Part shown: piece by piece, positions 5,732 to 12,334 of the stretch
Position numbering within the stretch: position 1 is the first letter of the stretch
How the letters are laid out: every line of letters begins with the position of its first letter
The notes under the pieces: model-generated
Seen by the model: the letters and a program-made list of their open reading frames with translations, nothing else
Told to the model about the DNA's origin: nothing
Database searches by the model: none
Origin: Lentisphaerota bacterium
GTDB taxonomy: Bacteria > Verrucomicrobiota > Lentisphaeria > Oligosphaerales > PUNB01
Assembly: GCA_003552565.1 (NCBI GenBank)
Contig: PUNB01000074.1
Coordinates: 1-18,842, forward strand
Length of the DNA: 18,842 bases
Reading direction: 5' to 3'
Program-made: the position numbers and the translations under genes

Positions 5732-6844
5732 ATGAATTCACCAAGAAACGCGAGTCAGCATAATTCCTCCTTCTTATCGCTTAAAAACTTATCCTGGCAG
5801 AAGTTCAAGAAGCTTTCCGTGCATGAAAAGGCCTGTCTTTTCAATCGTGATCACCGGCCGTATCACACGATTTATCCACAGCAGTTTGATCGTTCAATAC
5901 TGGATTATTTATGCACACTGGCCACATATATACGCCGAATCGCTAAAAGCCGCGCCGGTGTCGACTTTCTCAGCGGCCTGCTGAGCCACAAACGGGCAAT
6001 GCTTTATTTCACTCAGCCCAGCAGCCGCACTTTCCTTTCCTTTTACGCCGCCTGTCAGTATCTGGGACTAAAGCCGTCCGAGGTGCGGGATGCCGCCACC
6101 TCAAGTGAATTAAAGGGAGAATCCGGCGAAGATACCTTACGTACCTTCAGTTCCTATTTCGACCTTATTATTATGCGCAGCCCGCGCCAGGGATTTGCCG
6201 AAAAAACCGCCCATCTTCTTTCCAGCACTGAACGGCCGATCCCGATAATCAACGCCGGCTCCGGCAAAGATCAGCACCCGACCCAGGCACTGCTCGATGT
6301 TTATACACTGCAGCGCAGTTTCGAGCGCTATGGCGGTATCGAAGGCAAAAAAATCATGTTTGTCGGCGATCTTATGCGGGGCCGAACGGTTAAATCGCTC
6401 TCCTGCCTGCTGACTAACTATCCAGGCGTGCAGCAGTATTTTGTCACCGACCCGCGCCTGCAGATCAGTAAAGAATCATTGGAAGTGCTTGACCAGGCGG
6501 GAGTGGAATATCAGGTGGAGAGTGATTTCGACCGCATGATTCCGCTTGTGGATGCTGTCTACATGACAAGAATACAGGATGAGTGGAGTCAGAAAGACGA
6601 AGATCCCGTGGACATTTCCAAATACAGCTTTCGTGAGAAACATTTAAAATCACTGCAGCCGCACGCCATCATCATGCATCCTTTGCCCCGGCGGAGTGAA
6701 ATCGCGGTGGAATGTGACAAAGATCCGCGGGCCATCTACTGGCGCCAGGTACGTAACGGCATGTGGATACGCGTGGCGCTGATCGCCGCCACCTTCCGAG
6801 CGGACGAGGAAATCGCTAATTACTACCGCCGGAATTTGGCCTGA
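5732..6844 (+). CDS. pyrB: Aspartate carbamoyltransferase catalytic subunit
   Basis: PyrB condenses carbamoyl phosphate with aspartate, the first committed step of pyrimidine synthesis. From ATG 5732 the protein is 370 residues, longer than the usual 305-335 because of an N-terminal extension of about 60 residues before the carbamoyl-phosphate domain. The phosphate-binding loop reads FTQPSSRTFLSF (usual S-T-R-T with the second residue Ser). Other motifs are NAGSGKDQHPTQALLD, GDLMRGRTVKSL and HPLPRRSEI, all family signatures carrying the substrate-contacting His and Arg residues. A start at ATG 5717 is possible, but it lies in repeat DNA while 5732 has a GAGGA site. No pyrI regulatory subunit or pyrC is adjacent. 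The ornithine-type alternative is disfavoured by the HPTQALLD and HPLPR context. Confidence 0.93.
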   Translation: MNSPRNASQHNSSFLSLKNLSWQKFKKLSVHEKACLFNRDHRPYHTIYPQQFDRSILDYLCTLATYIRRIAKSRAGVDFLSGLLSHKRAMLYFTQPSSRTFLSFYAACQYLGLKPSEVRDAATSSELKGESGEDTLRTFSSYFDLIIMRSPRQGFAEKTAHLLSSTERPIPIINAGSGKDQHPTQALLDVYTLQRSFERYGGIEGKKIMFVGDLMRGRTVKSLSCLLTNYPGVQQYFVTDPRLQISKESLEVLDQAGVEYQVESDFDRMIPLVDAVYMTRIQDEWSQKDEDPVDISKYSFREKHLKSLQPHAIIMHPLPRRSEIAVECDKDPRAIYWRQVRNGMWIRVALIAATFRADEEIANYYRRNLA

Positions 6845-6948
6845 CCCCGTCCGGAAAGGTTTTCGGAAACGAGAATAAGGCGAAAGATTAAGGGGCGCAC
6901 CCGTTTTTCCCTAATCTTTCGCCTTAATCTAGACCCCGTCCGGAAAGG
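6843..6948. repeat. Strong hairpin flanked by identical 17-bp direct repeats
   Basis: GACCCCGTCCGGAAAGG occurs identically at 6843-6859 and 6932-6948. Between them AAGGCGAAAGATTA (6877-6890) pairs perfectly with TAATCTTTCGCCTT (6912-6925). After a one-base bulge the stem extends by GGG/CCC, with CGCACCCGTTTTT in the loop. It begins at the pyrB stop codon, so it also forms the pyrB mRNA end. The direct repeats are family B cores. The hairpin itself has no other copy that I noticed. Confidence 0.7.
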
Positions 6949-7157
6949 GGTTGAGGCCTAATTTTGTGCTCACCTTGTCTCGCACCTTGTCCAGTGTTTT
7001 TTGGCTTTGGAATTAGGTTCGGGACAAGGTTAACAACGCGAAGTCTCACATAATCTCATCCGCTTTACTTCAAAATTACAAATTCAGAATTCAACGATTC
7101 AAGATTTACTAAGTCTCACATAAGCCCGTTCCGGGAGCGGTTCGAGTGATACTCCGA
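6932..7157. repeat. Family B/A composite followed by partial family D copies
   Basis: After the second GACCCCGTCCGGAAAGG come CCTAATTTTGTGCTC (6958-6972), CACCTTGTCTCGCACCTTGTC and a segment through CTTTGGAATTAGG that is the reverse complement of 1668-1703. GTTCGGGACAAGG closes the family A part near 7030. Then CGAAGTCTCACATAA appears, an ACAAATTCAGAATTCAACG segment like the one at 14230-14250, and at 7111-7157 a partial family D element (AAGTCTCACATAAGCCCG). This fills most of the pyrB-dsbD spacer (6845-7235). No gene is evident. Confidence 0.6.
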
Positions 7158-7235
7158 AGCAACCAAACCTTTGTTTAGTTGTCAGAGCAATATTCGTATT
7201 CAATAACTAAACTCTTATATGAAAGCAGGATATTT

Positions 7236-9050
7236 ATGGCTTTGCATGACAAATGTCTGAATCCGTTAAAATATTGGCGAAAAGTTGATTCTTCCGGTCA
7301 GCAAAGATTTATGAATTTCGGCCGCTCACTCTTGCCCTGCCTGGTGACTTTTACTTTGCTTTTCGTTCTACTTGCCTCGGCTTCAAACAGTAATGAAATC
7401 GACAACTCTGAATCATCCCAGCCTGTACGTGTTGATTTCAGCCTACTGCGTGAACCCACTGTCGAAAAACCGCTCCAGTTTGAAATAGAGTTGACCATCG
7501 AGGACGGATATTATGTATATTCCGAACCCGATTATTCATTCGGATTTGAAGTGCTTAAGCAGCAGGGACTGGCAACGGAAGCAGAACTTGCCTTGCCTGA
7601 AACAGAAAGTATCCCCGATATACTTTCCTCCGACCCAGACGCTGAAACGGAAGTATTTGCGAGTGACACAAAAATTCAAGTTGAAATCCCCTCCAGCATG
7701 ACCTCCGACGATGACGAGTGGGGGATGATAGGTAGGTTCACCTGGCAGGCCTGCACCGATGAAATCTGCCTGCCGCCCGATGAAGCCATGGTTGAATTCG
7801 GCCAGCCGCCAGCACAGGAGAGGACTGTTACAGAAACTGTCGGCGGCACTGGAATCTGGGGAGATCATAATTTGATATGGGGGGCTGTAGCAGCATTTCT
7901 GGCCGGTATCGCTCTCAGTCTAACCCCGTGTGTTTACCCTATGATCGGTATCACCGTCGCTGTCATCGGCGGCAATACCACAGCTTCACGCGGACGCACG
8001 TTATGGTTGACTTTTGTTTATGTGTTCGGCCTGTCTTTGGTCTATGCGCTTGCCGGCGTAGGTGTTTCATTCCTCGGCGCACAGGCGGCCGGATTTATGC
8101 GATCAACCTACGTGTTGATATTCGTAGGCGCTGTTTTTATTCTAATGGCACTTTCCTTGTTTGATGTCTTTTCAATTAACATGCCCGTAGGACTGCAGGC
8201 GAAATTGCAAGGAATGGGCGGAAATGGTTCCACCGGCGGAGTTTTTGTCATGGGAGCGGTTTCAGCTTTTCTCGTCGGCTCCTGCATATCCGGCCCGCTG
8301 ATCTCGTTAATAACCTTCGTTGCCGTCAGCGGTAATCCGCTTATCGGTTTTGTCTATTTCTTCGCCCTCGCCTGGGGCATGGGAATATTGTTATTTATCG
8401 CCGGAATCGCCTCCGGCACGCTGCCCCGGGCCGGAGCCTGGATGCAGAAGGTCAAGCACATTCTCGGCGTGGTTCTGCTTTGGGCAGCTTTTTATTTCAT
8501 CCGTCCAGTCACTGGAGAAACCATATATTACGCCGCTGTATTAACCCTCCTTGGCGTCGCCTTGGCTTTTACCGGACTGCCGAAATTTCTTGATGCCTAC
8601 TCGAGTTCTCCCGGTCGCCGCCGTAAATTACAGGTTGCTTCCTTCGCGGCTTTGGCAATCTTATTGTCTGTGAATTTCCTTATTGTTCGAAAAATTGCTC
8701 AAAACCCGCATCATTTCGGCACTGAGGAAGACTACAGAGTGGAGTTACAGGAAGAATTAGCTCAGGGCCAGACAGTGATGCTGGAATTCTGGGCACCCTG
8801 GTGCGCAATATGTTTGGAAATTGAACGAGAGGTTCTGCAGGATCCCGATATAGAAAGAATCCTTGCCGAAAACAACGTACGGGTGGTGAAAGTCCATTAT
8901 GATTACAACCCTGAGCTGAATCAAAAATTCGATCTGGTCGGTCCCCCCGCATTTATTTTCCTCGATCCTGACGGCAACAGACTGACCCCAGTGATCGTCG
9001 CCAAGGAAGAGATTCGTCAAGCGATTGAAGATAAAGCTTGGAAGGATTGA
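7236..9050 (+). CDS. dsbD: Thiol:disulfide interchange protein DsbD
   Basis: DsbD carries electrons from cytoplasmic thioredoxin across the inner membrane to periplasmic thiol partners. All three redox modules are present. The N-terminal periplasmic domain has Cys173 and Cys178 (QACTDEICLPP). The membrane domain of about eight helices has Cys232 in SLTPCVYPMIG and a second Cys in GSCISGPLISLI. The C-terminal thioredoxin domain has Cys523/Cys526 in FWAPWCAICL plus a cis-Pro region VGPPAFIF. Numbers are from ATG 7236, which follows AGCAGGA (7224-7230) at 5 nt and gives 604 residues. ATG 7311 (MNFGRSLLPCLVTF) would place the signal-like helix at the extreme N-terminus and is an alternative. An upstream TTG at 7179 is less likely. 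It stands alone between repeat spacers. Confidence 0.93.
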   Translation: MALHDKCLNPLKYWRKVDSSGQQRFMNFGRSLLPCLVTFTLLFVLLASASNSNEIDNSESSQPVRVDFSLLREPTVEKPLQFEIELTIEDGYYVYSEPDYSFGFEVLKQQGLATEAELALPETESIPDILSSDPDAETEVFASDTKIQVEIPSSMTSDDDEWGMIGRFTWQACTDEICLPPDEAMVEFGQPPAQERTVTETVGGTGIWGDHNLIWGAVAAFLAGIALSLTPCVYPMIGITVAVIGGNTTASRGRTLWLTFVYVFGLSLVYALAGVGVSFLGAQAAGFMRSTYVLIFVGAVFILMALSLFDVFSINMPVGLQAKLQGMGGNGSTGGVFVMGAVSAFLVGSCISGPLISLITFVAVSGNPLIGFVYFFALAWGMGILLFIAGIASGTLPRAGAWMQKVKHILGVVLLWAAFYFIRPVTGETIYYAAVLTLLGVALAFTGLPKFLDAYSSSPGRRRKLQVASFAALAILLSVNFLIVRKIAQNPHHFGTEEDYRVELQEELAQGQTVMLEFWAPWCAICLEIEREVLQDPDIERILAENNVRVVKVHYDYNPELNQKFDLVGPPAFIFLDPDGNRLTPVIVAKEEIRQAIEDKAWKD

Positions 9051-9185
9051 GGTTTTTCCACTTTCCTGCTTTGGAACAGGGTCTTCCGCAAAATCTATGA
9101 CCTTAATTTAGTTGAATGAAACTCCGTCTTGTTATAGCCAAAAAAAACCACCCGCCTACGCTAAAGCTCCCTCCTGTGCTATAGG

Positions 9186-9258
9186 GCATCCGGAAAGGTA
9201 TCTCCGGAGACTTAAAGTTCATGCACCCCCTCCGTGCTTGTCCCGGCGGAGCGAAAGA
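9186..9258. repeat. 73-bp B/C composite repeat, near-duplicate of 15781-15853
   Basis: The 73 bases starting GCATCCGGAAAGGTATCTCC match 15781-15853 with about eight substitutions and no gap. The unit joins a family B core (ATCCGGAAAGG), the shared linker ACTTAAAGTTCAT, and a family C hairpin (CGTGCTTGTCCCGGCGGAG, degraded here on one side). Confidence 0.7.
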
Positions 9259-9293
9259 ATCCAAATAAAAGAATGTTGAACTTTTGAAAATGT

Positions 9294-9391
9294 GTCAGGT
9301 CCTCGCGGCCATATAATGGAGGCCGAGCAGCCAGCCTGAGCCACACGAAGAGTGGTCAGATCCCCGCGAGCTATATAATCGACACCGAGCG
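9294..9391. repeat. Two-copy direct repeat carrying TATAAT boxes
   Basis: Units start at 9294 and 9355, 61 bp apart. Both read GTCAG(G/A)TCC(T/C)CGCG, then ATATAAT, then CCGAGC. They differ by several substitutions and one indel. The first contains GGCCATATAATGGAGGCC. TATAAT at 9312-9317 and 9373-9378 could act as -10 elements, but I see no convincing -35. The stretch is GC-rich, unlike the AT-rich DNA that follows. No credible protein is encoded on either strand. Confidence 0.5.
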
Positions 9392-9487
9392 GCCCCGCGA
9401 GCCAAAACAGAGTCCGTTCCCCTGCGAGCGCACACCTTAATGTCCGCGGAGACACAGGCAGTCCCGATAAATTGCCCATAATCAAGT

Positions 9488-9598
9488 TTCTCCCTCGGGG
9501 TATGCAGGGTGCTTTACGCCTGAGGTCGGGCTCATGTGAAACAGCGAGTCTTCGTATGTTGTTTTCAGCGGTTGACAATAGTCCGCCTCAGGCGGAAC
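9488..9598. repeat. Degraded family D copy and CCGCCT(C)AGGCGG palindrome
   Basis: CTCCCTCGGGGTATGCAGGG followed by GGTCGGGCTCATGTGAAACAG resembles family D in the minus orientation, with many changes. GTCCGCCTCAGGCGGAAC at 9582-9598 is a palindrome also found near 5683 (CCGTCTCAGGCGGAT) and at 15703-15720 (ATCCGCCTGAGGCGGAT). These are interspersed repeat fragments within the long dsbD-tubR spacer. Confidence 0.45.
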
Positions 9599-9639
9599 GA
9601 GAGCGGATTACGAGAAATGCAAAATCGCAAGCTTGTTAT

Positions 9640-9860
9640 TACTATTCTATAGTATTATATACTTCACTGCATTGTACTGTAGTATAGTTTACTTTATATA
9701 TCCTCCCCTCTCTTCACCTGGAAAACACTTTCGAAACATGCTTAATTTGCATCAGGAAAATAGTGAAGTATAGTATATTAATAAATCATTTTAAGCGGAT
9801 CATCCAGTCCGAAACTCATGATAAATTTTGAAAATGTGAAGATCAGCCGTAGTATAGAGA
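9640..9860. promoter_or_regulatory. AT-rich region with recurring AGTATAG motifs upstream of the winged-helix/tubulin operon
   Basis: AGTATAG occurs at 9681-9687, 9768-9774 and 9851-9857, spaced 87 and 83 bp. Two of these are the longer GTAGTATAG (9679-9687 and 9849-9857). A related CTATAGTAT is at 9647-9655. TATACTTCACT (9658-9668) and AGTGAAGTATA (9762-9772) are an exact 11-bp inverted repeat. In type III partition systems the centromere lies just upstream of tubR as repeated TubR sites, so this is a candidate operator or centromere. The repeats are not the tight tandem iterons of known tubC sites, so the assignment is tentative. Confidence 0.35.
9828..9855 (+). promoter_or_regulatory. Possible promoter of the winged-helix/tubulin/lpxA operon
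   Basis: TTGAAA (9828-9833) and TAGTAT (9850-9855) are spaced by 16 nt and resemble sigma70 -35 (5/6) and -10 (4/6) boxes. The putative -10 overlaps the AGTATAG motif at 9851-9857, which would suit autorepression by the winged-helix protein. This is a weak match based on consensus only. Confidence 0.3.
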
Positions 9861-9933
9861 GACCCCATGCGGAAAGGTATCGCACCCATGCTCCCGCTTG
9901 TTTCGGATGAGATTTCGATTTTGAGTTAATAAA

Positions 9934-10272
9934 ATGAATAGGGACGTTGAAACCAATCTTTTTCAGGAGCAGGTAAACGGTCTGCAGGAAGCACATTTCC
10001 TGGTGCTTTACTGGGTGGCGGTGGCGGAAGACCGTGGACTGAGTTATAATATAACCAATTGTTTTGATGATCTTAAAGCGCGGGCCGTTACCCGGACAAA
10101 ACAGACAGCCACATCCATCATCGAAACACTGCAATATCTTCGTTTTATTGATGTACGGGACGAAGGGAACCGCAAAAACATGTACATCACTCCGCACGGT
10201 GCCAGAGCCCTGGAATCTCTGGTGCGCGAACACAACTTTTCACCACAAAAATCCTTTTATCTGGAGGCATGA
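9934..10272 (+). CDS. Small winged-helix DNA-binding protein, TubR-like
   Basis: This 112-residue soluble protein has a winged-helix layout: N-terminal helices (residues 8-33), a helix-turn-helix around residues 45-70 (AVTRTKQTATSIIETLQYLR), a short wing (FIDVRDEGNRKNMYITPHG, 71-89) and a C-terminal helix that could dimerise. It resembles MarR/ArsR-type folds in general. By size and position, directly in front of a tubulin-family GTPase gene, it matches TubR, the adaptor and autorepressor of type III partition modules. The stop is 3 nt before the GTPase start. The Shine-Dalgarno ahead of ATG 9934 is weak. An ordinary transcription factor regulating the following two genes is the alternative. 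Sequence identity to a named TubR cannot be judged here. Confidence 0.72.
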   Translation: MNRDVETNLFQEQVNGLQEAHFLVLYWVAVAEDRGLSYNITNCFDDLKARAVTRTKQTATSIIETLQYLRFIDVRDEGNRKNMYITPHGARALESLVREHNFSPQKSFYLEA

Positions 10273-10275
10273 AAA

Positions 10276-11373
10276 ATGGTTATTGGTATAGGCGGCGCAG
10301 GCGGCAAACTGGCTTATCAGCTGGATCCGAAATGTACAGTTGTCAATGTTTCGGAAACCGAAATGAAGAAACTGGGTACCGAATCGAAAATTCTCGCGTC
10401 GGTACATTCGGTCCGAGGACAGATGCGTGGGTCGCGCAAAGACCCGGGCATAGGGAAGGACGCTTTCTTCTCCATTCGGGAGGAACTTCTGCACCGGGTT
10501 GAAGGTGAACTGGTCATCTGTTCAACCGGCGGCGGCACTGGCAACGGCATAACTACAGGTCTGCTGGAAGCGTTAAGCACACGCGAAAGGATATTGCCGG
10601 CCGATAAAACCTCATTCGCCCTGATTCTGCCGTACGCCAAACTTGAGCCGGCGGAATTCATCGACAACACCATAAATTTCTTGCAAGGACCGCTGAGTGA
10701 AGTTATAGACAGCGGCAATAGCGGCAATATCTTCCTATTTTCAAATCGCCTTAAATTCACCTCCCGCATGTCCGAATCAGCCTATAATCAGGCGATTATT
10801 GATAGTCTGCGCGACTATTACGCGGTTCCGGAAAAGGGTGAGAAACTGGATCTGCTGGACGGTCACATAGATTACGAAGATTTTGCTTTATTCAACGCCA
10901 AGCCGTATTTCAATCATTTCACCATGTTCACCTTTGATCCGGCGGAGGATTACGAAAAACAGCTCCAGAAGAATTTAAACCCCTATCTGCTGCCGCCTGA
11001 AAATCCGATTGAGGCGCTTTTCCTGCTGGAAATTCCCAGTAACGGTGATCTGACAGCATTCTATGACATTCTGGAATTTTACGCCGAACAGAATGTCACG
11101 CCTGTATACGGTGTGGTGGAAAATCCACGACTTAAGCAGCCGAGGATCACGGTTTCAATGCTTTATTCGCGCAAACCGATGGAACTGGTTGAGGATTTCA
11201 ACCAAGTATCTCAAAAGCATACGCAGGCGAAGGTGCGCAAATCGCTTGAGCAGCATGTCCCGCTGCCGAAGCTGGAAGTGAACTTGAAAAAGGAAGCCCA
11301 GAAAGAGGCGAGAGAAAAAGGCGCCAACGAAGAAGATATAATTAAAGTTCTGCAGCGATTGGGGAAAATATGA
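10276..11373 (+). CDS. FtsZ/tubulin-superfamily GTPase, TubZ-like
   Basis: The protein has 365 residues. It shows the tubulin/FtsZ GTPase pattern in order: T1 GIGGAGGK (4-11), a T3-like RKDPGIGKDAF (54-64) resembling FtsZ ADPEVGRKA, and the tubulin signature T4 GGGTGNG (85-91). These are followed by SFALILPY (113-120), an Asn at 157 where FtsZ has its T6 Asn, helix H7 near 168-183, and a T7-like HIDYEDF (197-203). The last keeps both acidic residues (Asp199, Asp202) needed for hydrolysis but has His for the usual Asn. The C-terminus is a long charged helix ending in amphipathic EEDIIKVLQRLGKI and lacks a normal FtsZ DIPAFLR tail. GGAGG at 10263-10267 fixes ATG 10276. Its partner gene lies 3 nt upstream, and lpxA overlaps its stop. 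Alternatives are an FtsZ-like paralogue or a cytoskeletal protein unrelated to DNA partition. Confidence 0.82.
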   Translation: MVIGIGGAGGKLAYQLDPKCTVVNVSETEMKKLGTESKILASVHSVRGQMRGSRKDPGIGKDAFFSIREELLHRVEGELVICSTGGGTGNGITTGLLEALSTRERILPADKTSFALILPYAKLEPAEFIDNTINFLQGPLSEVIDSGNSGNIFLFSNRLKFTSRMSESAYNQAIIDSLRDYYAVPEKGEKLDLLDGHIDYEDFALFNAKPYFNHFTMFTFDPAEDYEKQLQKNLNPYLLPPENPIEALFLLEIPSNGDLTAFYDILEFYAEQNVTPVYGVVENPRLKQPRITVSMLYSRKPMELVEDFNQVSQKHTQAKVRKSLEQHVPLPKLEVNLKKEAQKEAREKGANEEDIIKVLQRLGKI

Positions 11374-12161
11374 TACATAATAATGCCGTAGTTGCGAAGG
11401 GAGCTAAACTGGGCCGGGATGTCTCCATTTCACCCTTCGCGGTAATCGATGAAAATGTAACCGTCGGCGACCGTTGCCGGATCGGCCCGCATGTGTATTT
11501 AACCGGGCACACGGTCATCGGCAGCGACACCAATATTCACACCGGTGCGGTAATCGGCGATGAACCGCAGGACTACCATTACAAGGGGGAAGAAAGTTAT
11601 GTGGAGATCGGCAGCCATTGCGTGATTCGCGAATATGTCACTGTCCACCGCGGCGCCAGGAAGGGCACCCGTACCGTAATCGGCGACCGGGTAATGCTGA
11701 TGGCGCTGAGTCATGTGGCTCACAACTGCCATATCGGGGAGGGGGTGATTATCGCTAATTCCGCCTTGCTGGCGGGGCACGTGGAGATTGAAGCCGGCGC
11801 GGTTCTCAGCGGCGGCGTGGCGGTGCATCAGTTCGCCCGCATCGGCACCTTGTCAATGATCAGCGGCCTGGCCCGCGTAACTCAGGACGTGCCGCCTTAC
11901 TGCATGCTTTCCGAAGATATGGTGCATGGCCCCAATTCGGTCGGTCTTAAACGCGCCGGCTACACAGCCGATAAACGAAAAGCCATACGGGAAGCGATCA
12001 AGATATTTTATTTCCGCGGCCTGAATCGTCCTAACGCCATAAAGGAAATTGAAGACAAATTAGGCCATATTGAAGAAGCGCAGCATTTTCTGGAATTCGT
12101 ATCAGCGACTGATCGCGGCTGTATGCCGGGGCGGCCCGCGCGTCGAGTCGTCGAAAACTGA
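11370..12161 (+). CDS. lpxA: Acyl-ACP--UDP-N-acetylglucosamine O-acyltransferase
   Basis: LpxA transfers a 3-hydroxyacyl chain to UDP-GlcNAc, the first step of lipid A synthesis, in the cytoplasm. The 263-residue protein consists of left-handed beta-helix hexapeptide repeats over about 190 residues, then a helical C-terminus. HVAHNCHIG contains the catalytic His (residue 118). VIREYVTVHRG, LAGHVEIEAGA, AVHQFARIG, VTQDVPPYCM and GPNSVGLKRAG follow the family closely. In the substrate loop EPQDYHYKGE a His replaces the Lys of E. coli (Lys76). The ATGA overlap with the tubulin-like gene means its translation is probably coupled to that gene. No lpxB, lpxD or fabZ is adjacent, which is unusual for lpxA. 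Confidence 0.93.
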   Translation: MIHNNAVVAKGAKLGRDVSISPFAVIDENVTVGDRCRIGPHVYLTGHTVIGSDTNIHTGAVIGDEPQDYHYKGEESYVEIGSHCVIREYVTVHRGARKGTRTVIGDRVMLMALSHVAHNCHIGEGVIIANSALLAGHVEIEAGAVLSGGVAVHQFARIGTLSMISGLARVTQDVPPYCMLSEDMVHGPNSVGLKRAGYTADKRKAIREAIKIFYFRGLNRPNAIKEIEDKLGHIEEAQHFLEFVSATDRGCMPGRPARRVVEN

Positions 12162-12257
12162 CCTTTTGGTATATCCGAACGAGACTCGCAACCCTGCCGG
12201 AAAATAAAAAGCGGCTCTTTCTCAAAATGAAGAGGTTGCTAATAGTTTTTTCCAATG

Positions 12258-12300
12258 TCATCCCATAACTCGAAGAAAGGGGATGATTTTCGTTTTTTTT
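12258..12300 (+). terminator. Candidate intrinsic terminator after lpxA
   Basis: TCATCCC (12258-12264) pairs with GGGATGA (12280-12286) across a 15-nt loop and is followed by TTTTCG and eight T (12293-12300). The stem is short and the loop long, so efficiency is uncertain. The position, about 100 bp past lpxA and before the convergent aldo/keto reductase gene, fits the end of the operon. Confidence 0.45.
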
Positions 12301-12334
12301 GTGCTTAGGAGTTCGGATTTTTCGATACCCCCAG

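Noticed and set aside
9219..9578. Minus-strand 119-codon frame upstream of the tubulin operon
   Set aside because: Its composition follows the two direct repeats and a degraded family D element. There is no ribosome binding site or recognisable domain.
10276..11373. The division protein FtsZ itself
   Set aside because: Size, missing FtsZ tail peptide, changed T7 loop, the adjacent winged-helix gene and the lack of ftsA/ftsQ/mur neighbours all point to a different tubulin-family member, though a search is needed to be sure.
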